64,000 nt of DNA from Manduca sexta. Lineage: Eukaryota > Arthropoda > Insecta > Lepidoptera > Sphingidae. The first letter of the stretch is position 1. Every line of letters starts with the position of its first letter. The position numbers and the translations under genes were made by a program. Where the stretch lies: the NCBI RefSeq assembly GCF_014839805.1, contig NC_051121.1, positions 4,075,116 to 4,139,115 of the forward strand, written 5' to 3'. Under the pieces are notes generated by a model. The model was not told the origin of the DNA. It made no database searches and saw only the letters and a list, made by a program, of their open reading frames with translations. Of this stretch, positions 1-12,407 are shown piece by piece.

Positions 1-3000
1 CCGACAAACAGTAACTAATGTAGAAATGAAACGCTAATTTAAAATGTAGAGAATAGAAACTAAGGTAGGGCGTTGTATGATGATTCTACCAATATCTTCG
101 AGACTCAGACTAACCATTTGCACGAGGTGTGCCGTGTCGGCTGGAGGACTAGGCCACGGTTGACTACTGACGTGGTGGATTTAAACTAAAATCTCCTAAC
201 CATAAATACTTGAAAAAAGCACTTCAATTCATCCTAATTCGACACATTTATGTACATAAATATCTGAAATAGCAACAATAAATCAGTGCAATGTCGGACG
301 TCCACTTGTCAGACAGACAGACGATAACCAAATAAAGGTAGCAGAAAGTCTGGCTTCAGACCACTTCGAAAAGGTCCCTCTGGAAATCTTTAGGCCTATT
401 TTCAGCAGTAATAATATCTGATGATGAACAATGAATAAAGTGAGCTATTGAGACCTACAATAAGAATTATGAATTGATTCCTTTTGTATTTATTTCCATA
501 ACAACCCCTTTCTATATAAGTCACTAAGTACCACTTTCCTTCGCCGTTACAAGAATTAAATCAGCGATTCCCAGGGTTAATACAAGGCTAGTTGATTGGA
601 TTCCATTGTACTCAGCGGGTGCGCTATATTTGCCAAACACGGTCTCTTTAAAGGCTTGTCCAGACTACAAAAGTCATTAGACGGGTAATGTCTATAATTT
701 AGAACTATTTCAATCCTTAATAAAGGAGACGTAACCTTCATAATTTGTTCAAAATTTAAAGTTATTCTTCTATTGTAGGTAGTCTTATCAATATCAATTC
801 AAAATAAACGTTAATGTTATCATTATAAGTTTTAAACTGACTTTACAAATTGCTTCGTCGTTCTGTCGTGTCGTATCGGTTTATTGAACGTCAGGCGTGA
901 ATCATAATTTGTCCATCAACATGTCCAAACAAGAACTTTGACATGTCATTAGGTAATTGATTTAGTAAAATTCCTTCTATTGTGAAATAATTTTCTACAT
1001 GTTACACGCTCGACCTTTCTAAACGTTTTTCATAGTGCAAGCTGTTTTAATCCTTACTAGTTAATAATACGCTTTCTAATTAAACTCGAAGATACTATTT
1101 GCTTAGTAGACATACTTGTAGATACTGCATTTCGCTCCACTTTAATATTAGCCCAACCGCCAGCATCCGCTTTACCAAGTTACAAACTTCTGTAAGAGCA
1201 AATTGGATCCAACTTTCAATGAAGACCAACAACGCTCATTTAATATGCACTCTCGTTCAGGGCTATGTGATATTTGACCAAATCCCTCAAGCGTTTGCAT
1301 AGACTAATGAATATAAATTGCCCCAAGTCGTGCCTATGTTTCACCTTTGAAGTATCAAGGTTAGGTAAGATCGATAAACACAACCTTTGTAAACAATAAC
1401 TTATAATGGAATTTTCAGGCTACAGCTTAGGAAATTTTGCAATAAATGTTTGAGGAAAAATACCTTAGTAAAACCGGTACTACAAATCCTGTTTATTATT
1501 TTTAATAACATGGTAAATGCAAAATTTGTGAAGTAGTTAGGAGTAAATTCAGGAACTGCTAAACGTATTTGGATAAAATTTGCAACACATAATATATCTT
1601 TGTCCAGGATTAACATATAAGCTACTTTTCAAGCCGGAAAAATACCTTCATCGTGGTACATTTATTCCGATAAGGTTCTTTCACGTATGTACAAAATACA
1701 AACGCAAGTAACCGATATAAGTCTGCCTAGATAAGTCAAACCTTTTTATTTATTTCTGTTGCCAATGTGAAAATATAATCGACTACCGGTTTAGAGACCA
1801 TTACAAATAGTGTCATTACTGGGCATCTTGAAATTTAACATCAAATATTCCAAGACGGCAAGCGCAGTGTCATGCTGCCCTAAAAATTCTGATTGGTAAT
1901 GCATCTGTTTTTTGGAAATAATGGCGCTTAAGATAAAGCGTATGAATAATTCGTGCCGTCATTCACTTTTATGAAAATATTAATTCCACGGGTGTGAGAC
2001 TAAATCAATATTCCAAAAAATGACGCTCAAGCCAAATAGCCTTTCAACTAATATAGGTACCTATTGTGTTCGCAGGGCAACAGATCAATAATTTCTCTTG
2101 ATTACGGGCGCTTTTGTAGGATGTCATCCCTCGTAATACATAACAGTTATATGTATAAAAGTTCGCATATTATAATGAAAGGTTTATTGACAATGTTGAT
2201 GTATTATGTAGTCATACAGTTTATAATAATTGTATTTATATGAAAAGTCTTCAAAAATAATCTGAATTAAGGTCAGAGGGCCGGCCCTATTCCGTCTGAG
2301 GAGGCAAATCCGTTTTTTTACAAATACATGCGTTCTCATCGATGGACACCTTGATAGCTGGTTTAAGTAAATAGAGAATTTTTCGGCGCCTATCTTTACG
2401 GCTATCAAAAGTGTCCTGGGCTTAGAACGCCCGTAAATTCAAAAGGACGGATTTGCCCTCTTAGGCGAGATAGGGTCCCCGTGACCTTACGTATATTTTT
2501 TAATTGCCAGATAAGTTACAAACCCAATGGAAAAATACCTATAATTAACCAATTAACGGATAAAAAATGTAGTTCCCGAGTTTTTCGAAGCATTTCTTCC
2601 GGGTCTGACATATATGTTTATAGAAATTACCTGATTGCGATAGACATAATAAATCTCTAACGTTATGTAAGATTCAACCCTCTCAAGTAGGTAATCATCC
2701 CGGTAATAAATTTATGGTGTTACTTTTAAAAATCGCAAAGCTATGCTTAGTTAAAACACAAATTTAGTCGATCAGCTGTAAGGTCAAAACCCGCCATCTT
2801 GCTTTAAGGTTTAAACTAGGAAACCGGTGATGTTTTTAACAGCCATTTAAGCAATTCTTAACCACCCCTTAACGCTAAAGCAAGTTTATAAGTAAGACTG
2901 TTATTTTGAGCTAAAGAGAAAATTCGGGCCTCAATTGACCTAGGAAAGTGAGTCAGTGTTAAAATAGAGCCAAGCTTGATTGAGATCACTTCAATCGTTC

Positions 3001-6000
3001 TATTTCTATCGAAGACGACAGGTGGCTAGATTCTCAGTACGATAGCTTTCCCAAGAATACGTGGAACTGAAAGCTTGTTCACAACATACGTGAAATAAAT
3101 TTATTTCCCCCTATATAAATAGACAAAATTACTTTTATTCAAGAAAAGAGATCTACTTAAAAAGTGGCGTATAGATGTAAATATTACAAATGCAATTGGA
3201 TTAGCTGTAGATTTGTCTAACATTTTTAAATATAGCCCATTACTAAGTCTAGATATACGCACATAGATATAGAATTACCTATCCGAGGTAAGTCGCACCA
3301 AGGTTACCTATACGGTTAAAGACCGCAGTTAAAAGTATACGATTGCCATTTACACAATGCGTATTTTTGTACTTTTATTAGTTTCATACTTTTTTCTTCC
3401 AAATAAGTTCACAAAACATTTCTATATATTTCACAAGACCTAGGTCATGACTTTATGGTCATCACATATGGGGGCAGGTTCCACTATTTGATACGTACTT
3501 AATTCTCCCAGGTTTAATATTTTATTATATCTGTGAGGTGTAGGTTCAGCAGTGGACTTTCAAAACGTTAAGATTTTAATATAATTTCGTGTTGGCAGGT
3601 TTCGTAGTCACAGTGAATCTTTTGATACATTCGCAAAAACGTATTTAATATACACAAACTCTCCAAAATGATTTAGTGTCAAAATGGCCGGCTGTCAGAA
3701 TTCACCCGTACAATATCGTAACTGAATGAACGATATCAGAGTCCGTATTTCATCGAACTATCAGTTCGTAGTAAGATATACAACACACAGGTTCACAGAA
3801 ATGCATTCAGACAACAGATGGTCAAGCCTTTATCAACTTTGAGGGTCATGGGAAATGTAATAAATAGATTTAAGAAAGGTCTTTCTATAACTTCTAAAGG
3901 TTTATAAAATAATCTTGCTTGCGTGTCCCTGCGCTAAAGTAAGGTCAAAATCGATTTAGCCGTTTCGGAGAGTCCAGACAGACAAAAATTTTAATGCGTC
4001 TTAGGTTTTGTTTAACTGTACTTAACCAGTGGCGCTTAGACAATAGCTTATTTCAAAGTCACATACGAGTATACTTTATTAGTGTCAACAACAAAAAGTT
4101 ACGCAACGTAAAATAACTTCGAAATAAAAATAATATGTCACAATTATCAGTCTTAATTTCCGGTCTTGGTAAGTCAAGCCTTAAATGTCTTATCAAGTTT
4201 TTTCCGCGACTGTAATCGCTTATGTTGCAATTATATACCATAGGAATAATATTTTAATGTCAACGAAGTTCAAACACGTGATACTGTAGAAGGAAAATAA
4301 ATACATGGTATATCTATTTAGCACAATTCATTTCCTTAAAGAGACTTGACCGTCAATGCGGCATTTCGTCACTCTTTGGTTTCTTTTTCATGCAATATCC
4401 ATCATATTGTATAAGTATCCTATTATAATTAAGTGCTTAGAATTTGGTCCAAATAATATTGCCAAATCGATCTCTGTTTGGAAGAAAATATTGAAAAGTT
4501 TTTTTTTTTACTAGGAACTTAGTTTGGCAAACAGTGGATATACAAGTGTTGCACTTTTACTGTTCGAAGTTAGAGCCGAAAACTTATAGAAAGATTAATT
4601 AAAAATTAACTAATCACATCATCAATTAAATAATGTTTTTAGTTAAATATTTACGCAATGAACGTAATTGGAAAAACAAAAACACAAACTTGATTTTATT
4701 TTAATTTTATTGCATAATTTTAATTCCACCAAAGAAAAACAACTAATCAACAAATATCAAGAACAATGAACAGTGAAAGCGTTTCTCTAAGCAATTCAAC
4801 ATCTATTTTTTTCCTTCGTGCACTTAACAATTTCAGTGATGCCACAACAGTTTGAGAACAGAGAAATTGTGTGCGTAGACACGTGAATGTTTATCAAATT
4901 AATTATCATTGTAGAAATAAAATGCATTTCAATAAGTGTGACGTCATTTAAGCGCAACTCACACCCAAGTAGACCGCATTGTAATTTGTAAGATGGAATA
5001 ATCTTTTTACAATATACAAATGTGGATACCAATCCCCATAAGTTCCTTAAATCCACCCCTGATTTGTGTTGCAATGCGAAACAGATAAATGTGCGTTGTC
5101 CTTAAATGTTCCAAATAAGATACCATAGCAAAAAACAATTATAAATATTGTCTTTAGTCATCAGTCCAATCCCGATAAGGTTGTATTGATATGCCACATA
5201 TAGGATCTCGGATTTTCTCTTAATATATTTTTAAGAAAGCTGCAATATAACAGACACTAACATATTTTAGTTTAGACATCATCTTTACATTTAAACTTTT
5301 AGATGAACCTTTCTAATTATTTTACTTTCAACATACTATGTACTTAGTTTAATTTATCTTAAGCTTTGTATTCCTCTCAACATATCAATATAATGTACTT
5401 CTCATGACAATGGAGCACAGTTTTAATATACATCACATTTTTTACATTTTATTTCTCATAAAATCTTTACACTTATGAACACTTATAACAATTTAGAATA
5501 TAATTTGAATTAGTTTACATTGTTAACCTATTGCAGACCACAGATATTGTTTAGATTTTAGCCCAGATTGAATATTCTTTCACACAAATAAAAATATTTT
5601 TCATTTAAATAATCTTTAAATATACTTTGTATGATGGAATGTTTTTTAAAACTGTTTAAGAATAAAGTGCTGGTTATCAATAAATCCATACAAATTGAAA
5701 ACATTGTGTTGATTACAGAAAGTATTCCACTACATTTATATCTACATTACTTAAATCACTCAAAAATATTAAGTTATCATTATTCATACTTTCTATAATC
5801 AAACATCTAGAAGTGACTCATTTATAAGAAAAAACAATAGAAAATAAAACAAACTATGAAAGTAACAAGTTAACACCTTTGATGAGATTCCATTCAACAT
5901 GATTGAATATGATGTTTAAAAACATACGTTTTACAGCCATTGTCTATTAGCTGTTTATACAATGTTTGTTTTTGTAAGCTTGTTTGTTGTTACGAGATGA

Positions 6001-6858
6001 ACAGAGAATGTTACCAGGTGGCATAGTCAAACATAAAGGAATCTGGCAAAGTTTATTTATAGATGGTTTCTTTAGAAAGAGCACACATTATTAAAGTATG
6101 CACATTAGAGGAAATTATTTCAAAGATTTTCTTTACTAATCTTTGAATTTTTACAGCCAACACATCAATTTTACGAATGTTGGACATTAATGTAACTAAA
6201 ATTGTAAAAAAAAAACTAATTACGTATAGTTTTGTGTTATCTAAGAATCACACAAGAGGCACATAGAAATAGGCATGTAGATTTAATAGCCAATGTTAGA
6301 ATGGAAGATTAAATATGATTTAACATGAAATGGAAGAACAAGAAGATTTTGGCCATCATGTGGTCCATCATGATGTCAACTACGCAACCAGTCTAAGTGC
6401 AAGGACAAAAGACAAACACAAATTAAGTACATTCTGTCACCACAAATTTTATAAGCTCTTTAATAGAGTAGGCTGACCACAATCATGAATAGAATGATGC
6501 GAGTTAGTATATCAAATGATTTTACATATCCCAGTGCAGTGTTAAACAAAATTGATTTAACTACAAAATCTCTAACCCTAATTTTAAAAATAAATAAACA
6601 AATAACTAAAGTTAATAATAAGAAACATATTTAACTCCCACTTACAGGCCTTTTGAACATTCTAAAGTAGCTTTCCAAACATATCAGCCTCCCTCTGTTA
6701 CAAAGTAAACAATAACACAGAATTTGTGTGGTTTTAATAAAAAACTTACAAAAATCCAGTAATATTACATGTTCAAAATATACAGTGAAGCTATTGTATG
6801 TTTGTATTTCTACCTAAATTTATCTATGGTCTATTATCACATTTTGTTTGACGGCTGG
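1..6858. other. Gene-poor left flank and probable AdipoR 3' UTR
   Basis: No reading frame here resembles a known protein; the longest open frames are under 100 codons and look like chance. One foldback element is annotated separately at 2268-2489. A fragment at about 3955-3995 resembles a common lepidopteran repeat tail. The part nearest the minus-strand adiponectin-receptor gene, from about 4690, probably contains its 3' untranslated region. Minus-strand AATAAA hexamers occur at several places, for example near 6052 and 4700, so the true end of the transcript cannot be fixed from sequence. Confidence 0.6.
2268..2489. mobile_element. MITE with long terminal inverted repeats (family shared with 46044-46255)
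   Basis: The left end reads AAGGTCAGAGGGCC then CCCTATTCCGTC and GGCAAATCCGT. The right end, read on the opposite strand, begins AAGGTCACGGGGACCCTAT and also runs into GGCAAATCCGTC. The inverted ends are therefore about 45 bp with mismatches. A second copy with the same ends and similar size is at 46044-46255 inside an OFD1 intron. There is no coding capacity, so it must be mobilised in trans. I could not define a clear target-site duplication, so the superfamily is undetermined. Confidence 0.7.
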
Positions 6859-8019
6859 CTAAAATGCAATTGATGATGGAGGCATGGAGCATTCCCCAAC
6901 CGTTACTCTGTATGATGCGAGTTCACTGATACCGTGATAGTGCACAAAAGCAGCAACAATCACTAACACATGGAATATTTGATGAGACTGGAACCAGATG
7001 TCGCATTTTCCCGGGAACCAGCGCTCTGGGACACGTAATGCATAAAACATAGCTCCTAATATGTACAACAGGCCCATCAAAACCAACCATCCCAATGAGG
7101 CTTTGCTCACTTGACTGAACCAGCCCTCAGTTATCCCATAATGTATTGCAGGCACTATTCCCGACAGACCAAAGCCCATAAACACTCCTGCACGTAAAGG
7201 TCGTAAACGAGGTTCCGAAAATCTGTCCCAAAGTGACACTATTATAGATAATATTCCTAAGACAACCACTACAGATAAGTATATAATTTTCGGTCTGTAA
7301 TGGCAGTAGAAACTGTAGTACAACCAAGGAACGAAGGATCCCATGATCAGCAGGGCGATCCCACAATAGTCCAACTTCGAGAACAATTTCCCGACCATCT
7401 CCGAGTGGCAGTACAGAGTGTGGTAAGCGAACGAGAACCCGAGGCACACGATCGCGCCGATAAAGAACACACCGAATATCATTTTCTCTTGCATCTGGAT
7501 CTCAATGGATGGCCGCGACAAGAAATATATGGCGACTCCGATAAACGCGACGCAGCCGAGCAGATGTGTCCAGATGTTGCCCGTCTCGGTGTGGATGCGG
7601 AATATGGACGCGAAACAAGCACTGAACGACGGCAGCGGGGGTCTGTGGCCCTTGTGCAGATAGTCGTTGTCTTGCAGCCAACGTGGCAGATGTCTGAAGT
7701 GGCACACGTTCCACGACGCCTCCCATACTTTCCGCACGAATTCCTCTGCCTGCTCGGCCGCGTTGTGAGCGAGCGCTCCGAGGTCGATCTCGTCTGAGAG
7801 GACGCCAGCTTTCAGGACTTCGGCCATTTCGGCATCAAGCAGATGTTGATCTTCGGGCGTGGAGGGCAGGGGGCAGCCCTCCTCCTCCTCGGCGAGCACC
7901 TCGTCGAGCTCGTCCATCTGCGATGCGAGGCTCTCTGCCTCGGGATCCCATCCTTGCCGTCGACGCAGCCCGTCCAAGGACGCGCTGTGCGAACCGTTGT
8001 CAGAGTCCACCTCCCACAT
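6859..8019 (-). CDS. AdipoR: Adiponectin receptor protein (PAQR family)
   Basis: A complete 386-residue reading frame. Residues 1-100 are an acidic, variable cytoplasmic tail. From about residue 108 (FRHLPRWLQDNDYLHKGHRP) the sequence follows the PAQR/haemolysin-III receptor family, with seven hydrophobic segments between about 150 and 363. The family zinc-site residues are visible: S196 and H200 in SFAYH, D217 in LDYCG, and H346 and H350 in SHQIFH. Family members are multipass membrane receptors with ceramidase-type active sites, linked to AMPK and lipid signalling; in insects they affect insulin signalling and lipid storage. The frame is unbroken, whereas most other genes here have many introns. 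The start was chosen as the first in-frame ATG; the frame stays open for about 40 codons upstream without another ATG. A short upstream ORF precedes it. WDR18 lies head to head about 1.7 kb away. Confidence 0.96.
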   Translation of the reverse strand: MWEVDSDNGSHSASLDGLRRRQGWDPEAESLASQMDELDEVLAEEEEGCPLPSTPEDQHLLDAEMAEVLKAGVLSDEIDLGALAHNAAEQAEEFVRKVWEASWNVCHFRHLPRWLQDNDYLHKGHRPPLPSFSACFASIFRIHTETGNIWTHLLGCVAFIGVAIYFLSRPSIEIQMQEKMIFGVFFIGAIVCLGFSFAYHTLYCHSEMVGKLFSKLDYCGIALLIMGSFVPWLYYSFYCHYRPKIIYLSVVVVLGILSIIVSLWDRFSEPRLRPLRAGVFMGFGLSGIVPAIHYGITEGWFSQVSKASLGWLVLMGLLYILGAMFYALRVPERWFPGKCDIWFQSHQIFHVLVIVAAFVHYHGISELASYRVTVGECSMPPSSIAF

Positions 8020-8035
8020 GTTGTGTTTGTCGTCG

Positions 8036-8068
8036 TCAGTCGCGCGACGACAAAAACACGGCCACCAT
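8036..8068 (-). promoter_or_regulatory. Upstream ORF before the AdipoR start
   Basis: A ten-codon ORF starts at an ATG in the strong context CCCATGG, runs in a different frame from the receptor, and ends at a TGA 16 nt before the receptor ATG. Such short upstream ORFs commonly reduce translation of the main frame. Whether this stretch is in the mature 5' UTR is inferred, because the transcription start is not known. Confidence 0.45.
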
Positions 8069-9715
8069 GGGCCGTTAGGATCTTTTTTAGCGGTACACCT
8101 ACAGTTATTCGCGACAAGTCCAGTTACGTCACGAATAAATCACAGCTCGAAAGTTATCGTATTCTTTTGTTTGTCGTAAAAAATGTGATATTTCACTGTC
8201 GTTATCGTATTGCACTCGTTGAATCACTTGCACGAAAATTTAAAGTGATACAAAAATTATCGAAAATTTCCCGTCTACCGACGGATGCTATCTAGAACAG
8301 CTGCAATAAACGAACTGTCGAACAACGACCATTCCCCATTCACCATCTTTCTATTTATTGCCTTCTCGCTCATCATTTATATAGCCAACTCAGTCACTCT
8401 TCTGATAGTGAGGTGAAACATATGTTTTTGTCAACAATACTCGATTAGGTATTTGAATGAACTTATAATCGACATTTTTAAACCAATTCATGGATGGATT
8501 TATATACCCTAAAACTTCTTATGTTTTAAGTTTTTGATTAGACGGTAGTATTTAATCATTTCATGAGACACTAATTATTCATAAATTATACTTAGTGAAA
8601 ATGTGAATTCTTAAAAATAAAACAAACAAAATATCGTTTGATTTACATTGTAATTTACGACATAATATATTTTCTTTCCACCAAATTATAAGAGCAAATG
8701 CTCATGCACGTATTTAAATCTACGTGCATTCATACCGGCACAAAACCGAATAATACGAGTGTTGCACTTTCTATGTAGATTAAAGTGCTAGAATATGTTG
8801 GTCGCGGCAATAAGAACCTGGCGTGTTCTGTCTAAACGGTCTAAGATCGAATTAGAAGATATTAATTAATAAATAACCCAGATATTGCAAAAAAAAAATT
8901 GCGAATTTTAAGAACTAAAAAACAGTTAATGACCCCAGAATAAAAATTATAATATAATTCTAATACAAAAGAAAATTAGAAATTGTTCAACAATTTAAAC
9001 TGAAGCGTGAATATGAATAATCGATAAAATATTATAAATTAAAATCGATTGACATAAATTGCTACCGATGCATCACTAGTTTCTAAGGACATTGGGTTCA
9101 GCAATTTGCCTCATTGTGATTGGTCGACCAAATATGACGTCAATAATTCAACCAATAGCCAATCGGCTTACGAAAGAATTTTTAACCTTACAATTTCATA
9201 TGGAAGAATCACAATTGAAGAATTCATAATAATTAATCAATATATATCTATAATAATACAAAATATTACTTACTTTTTAAACATGTTGATATATTTAACA
9301 CCACAAAGACACACACAATCACAATACAGTACTAGAGAAATATGTAACCAGACTTGACCACCTAGTATCGTTGGAAAGCAACCAATAGACGATTCCCAAA
9401 TTATTGTACTACTTCATCTATTGGTCAAAATATTTTGAGAGGTCTTTGCGCAATGTTGGTACTAACAAAGTTGTATGTTATCGCTGTCTCTATTAAAGAT
9501 CATAAGTTAGAGTGTGAAGCTGAGAAATTTCGATATTTTATATTGTAATTTTCAACATAAATATTTTGAATCTCTATGTTGGTAAAACACGTATCATGCC
9601 AATGTTATTGACAAAAGTACATGAAAAAAGGTATGGAACGCGGTTATGCCGCATGGTTTTTAAAACAACGTGAAGTTATTCATTTACAAGATAATTTTTA
9701 AAGTGTTAAGCAATA
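8069..9715. promoter_or_regulatory. Divergent promoter region between AdipoR and WDR18
   Basis: This non-coding 1.6 kb must hold the start regions of two head-to-head genes. It is very AT-rich, except for a cluster of CCAAT boxes and a CRE palindrome at 9119-9424, annotated separately. No TATA box or core promoter can be placed with confidence and no protein-coding signal was seen. Confidence 0.5.
9119..9424. promoter_or_regulatory. CCAAT-box cluster with a CRE palindrome
   Basis: Five CCAAT pentamers occur in about 300 bp: ATTGG at 9119-9123, CCAAT at 9152-9156, 9159-9163 and 9382-9386, and ATTGG at 9420-9424. A perfect CRE, TGACGTCA, lies at 9135-9142. CCAAT boxes bind NF-Y and the CRE binds CREB/ATF-type factors. 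Their bunching 0.3-0.6 kb before WDR18 suggests a shared promoter or enhancer. This rests on motif matching only. Confidence 0.4.
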
Positions 9716-11032
9716 ATGTCTACATTATTAGAAGTATTAGTGACGTGCGATTCGAATAATACCCTATGGAATAGTTGTGTATGGGACCCTCATACCGGTA
9801 CCAGCTTGATGACTTATAAAGGTGGTGGCACATCGGAATCTCGAACTCTATCGTTCATTGGAAAAGATTATTTGGCTGCTGTTGAGAAAACTAAACCAGT
9901 ACTACATATTTGGCCTTTGAATTCACATCAAACTGTTCAAGGCATGCGTTTCATTCTGCCGGGTAAAGCCAGTGCTCTTGCGATATCTACTGACGGACAT
10001 TATATTATTGCTGGTATCGATGAAAAAATTTACATATGGCAGACGGCATCTGGGAATTTGCTGACTATAATAAATCGTCATTATCAAAAAATTACCATGT
10101 TAAAATTTACACCAGATGGAAAGTATTTTGTATCGGCTGCTGAAGACGGAATGGTCATGGTGTGGTCCTTGTCAACAGTAGCCAGTCATCCTGAAGTGAA
10201 CCTCGTGACCCAGTTATCTGCGGGGCAGCATGATCCTATTTATATATTTTCCGATCATTCACTTCCAGTCACTGATTTATGCATAAGCAAGACTGGCATG
10301 CATGGCCGTTTGTTCACCATATCAAGTGACAGAACTTGTAAGATATATGATTTAGCGTCAGGAGAAATGCTGCTCAATTTAGTCTTAGATGTACCCCTTT
10401 CCTCAATCACCTTAGATGTATTAGAATTGAATGTATTTATAGGCACTACTGAGGGCAATATTCATCAGATAAGTCTAACAAATCCACCAAGAAGTCGAGA
10501 CCTGCTGGTGAATACAGAGACTGATTCTCTCACATTTTCTTCCCACACAAAAGCTGTAAATTGTTTATCTGTGTCATTGGATGGTGAGACTTTAATGTCG
10601 GCGTCTAATGATGAGCAAGTCATATTGTGGCATATTCCAAGTCGACAAGCAGTCAGAACTATAAGGCATAAAGGGCCTGTCACTAATGCGTTTTTCACAG
10701 CTAACTATCCAGCAATTTATACACAGGATTTCTCACCAAGTATTATTTTGCACAGTTTAGAAAGAACTTTAGAAAAAGATGCTGATGATATCACAGAGAT
10801 TGAAGTTTTAATCAATAAAAAAATCAACTTCTGGCCTGAGCCTGAAAAAATTGTTACAATTAATGAACCAGTGAAACAAGTTAATCCTATACAAAATTCC
10901 AGTGATCGTAAGCTGCAGGCAGAAATAAATAATTTGAAAACAATCAATGCTAATTTGTACAAAGTTTCTATTCAGAAGGCCTTGGAGTCTCTTCCTGTAA
11001 TCAAAAAATTTAATAAGAAGAAAAAGAAATGA
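9716..11032 (+). CDS. WDR18: WD repeat-containing protein 18 (Ipi3 homologue)
   Basis: A complete, intronless frame of 438 residues, close to the usual length for WDR18. WD40-type blades are visible, for example KIYIWQTASGNLL, DGMVMVWSLS, TCKIYDLASGEMLL and DEQVILWHIPS, and after them the family segment KGPVTNAFF. The C-terminal helix (EINNLKTINANLYKVS, about residues 404-419) matches the conserved tail of WDR18, and a lysine-rich end follows. The protein is the scaffold of the Rix1/PELP1-TEX10-WDR18 complex, which acts in the nucleolus on 27S/ITS2 pre-rRNA and pre-60S maturation. The start ATG is the first in frame, shortly after AT-rich 5' sequence. No close AATAAA follows the stop. Confidence 0.95.
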   Translation: MSTLLEVLVTCDSNNTLWNSCVWDPHTGTSLMTYKGGGTSESRTLSFIGKDYLAAVEKTKPVLHIWPLNSHQTVQGMRFILPGKASALAISTDGHYIIAGIDEKIYIWQTASGNLLTIINRHYQKITMLKFTPDGKYFVSAAEDGMVMVWSLSTVASHPEVNLVTQLSAGQHDPIYIFSDHSLPVTDLCISKTGMHGRLFTISSDRTCKIYDLASGEMLLNLVLDVPLSSITLDVLELNVFIGTTEGNIHQISLTNPPRSRDLLVNTETDSLTFSSHTKAVNCLSVSLDGETLMSASNDEQVILWHIPSRQAVRTIRHKGPVTNAFFTANYPAIYTQDFSPSIILHSLERTLEKDADDITEIEVLINKKINFWPEPEKIVTINEPVKQVNPIQNSSDRKLQAEINNLKTINANLYKVSIQKALESLPVIKKFNKKKKK

Positions 11033-12407
11033 TTTTGAAATATATAACATTTACTTAATACATGTGTTTTATTTTTAAAAATTGTATTTTAGAGTTTAAA
11101 ACAGCAATCCTTGAACTTTTTTTTCTGGTTCACAAAGAAATCTTGTGATGCTGCCTCTAGTTAAGTAAATTTATGAACTTACTCATGTCTATAAACTTAT
11201 TTAAAATACATACTTACATTCACAGTCAACTGAATGATTTTATTCTTATAAGATCAGTAAATAATCCAAAAGATCTTAGGTAAAGATACTTTTAGTGACA
11301 TTTTAAACCTGTGAAACCGCCTAGTACAATCATACTCGAAATTTTATATGAGCCACAAAAACGTCTTAGATATAGTGCCTTAGAGCATAAAAAATATCCA
11401 TTGGCGTTTACTTCTGATAAACAAATAATCATCCAATTTTACAAACTTACGCATTTATAATATTGGGAAGAAGTAAGATAATATTAGTAAGTATAGTATA
11501 GGTACCTACAGCTCAAGTAATATTGGAATAAGCTTTAGTTCCGTGATGTTTTTAAAAGTCAAGAGGGCCGCTTACAAACGTTCGTCAGGGTGCTGGTTTT
11601 GTATAACTGGCCTAGTGGACACCATCTATTAAAATCCGACAGATTTTATAGAACATGAGGTTTACTGCTTCCATTATATTTCAAATGAATTTTATTTTTG
11701 AGATCCCAAAAAAATCTATCCACCTATATTTTGGATCAAGTAACTAATGTACATTTTTTAAGAAAGAAAAGAAATAAAATATCTAGGTGAGCAGCTGTCC
11801 TATTGAGTTTGTTCTCATAAAAAAGCTTATAATAACTAAAACTTAGGTATAAAATATATCCTCAACATCCTTTATGCGCTCGATACATCAAAAATTAAAT
11901 TTACACCTTATCGATATTTATATAGGAACGAGAACTAAAAATATTACAGATTCGGATGTTTTGTACACTGATGAATATATTGTACATTTTGGTTATATTT
12001 AAATGTTTTATATGCAACGTTTGAGTTTTGGGCCATATACACTAGTCGATTATTCACCTATTCATAACAATCGAATTGAAGTAAAAACGAACTATCTAGG
12101 CCCGTGTGCGTCAAGCCTTGGCTTTCCTTACCAAAAATTTTAAAACTTCGCGAACTGTCAAAACGTCATCCGCTATTCTCCAACGCATTTCAATTTTCTG
12201 TTTCAAAAACGCCCGTTTTTTCACTTGCCGTATCCTTAACAATAAAATGTGTTAAACGTTTCAACAGTAGTCCAATTGTGAGATCGTGACTATGATTTTA
12301 TGACGTGTGTATAGTAAAACGGTAAGCTGAAAATAAACTTTTGATGAGCTGAATGCTGATCCGTGCGTCACAAACAAAACAACTTGTGTTTACCATTTTT
12401 AGGTGAG
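11033..12407. other. Spacer between WDR18 and ANKLE2
   Basis: AT-rich sequence with no recognisable gene. Just before the chosen ANKLE2 start, TTTACCATTTTTAG followed by GTGAG (12391-12407) looks like a splice acceptor. An upstream, probably non-coding, ANKLE2 exon may therefore lie in or before this stretch. A short frame at 12104-12289 has no family resemblance. Confidence 0.5.

Noticed and set aside
7127..8295. Several long open frames on both strands over the adiponectin-receptor gene (up to 165 codons)
   Set aside because: They overlap a strongly conserved receptor frame, have no family resemblance, and arise because the coding sequence here is GC-rich with few stops in other frames.
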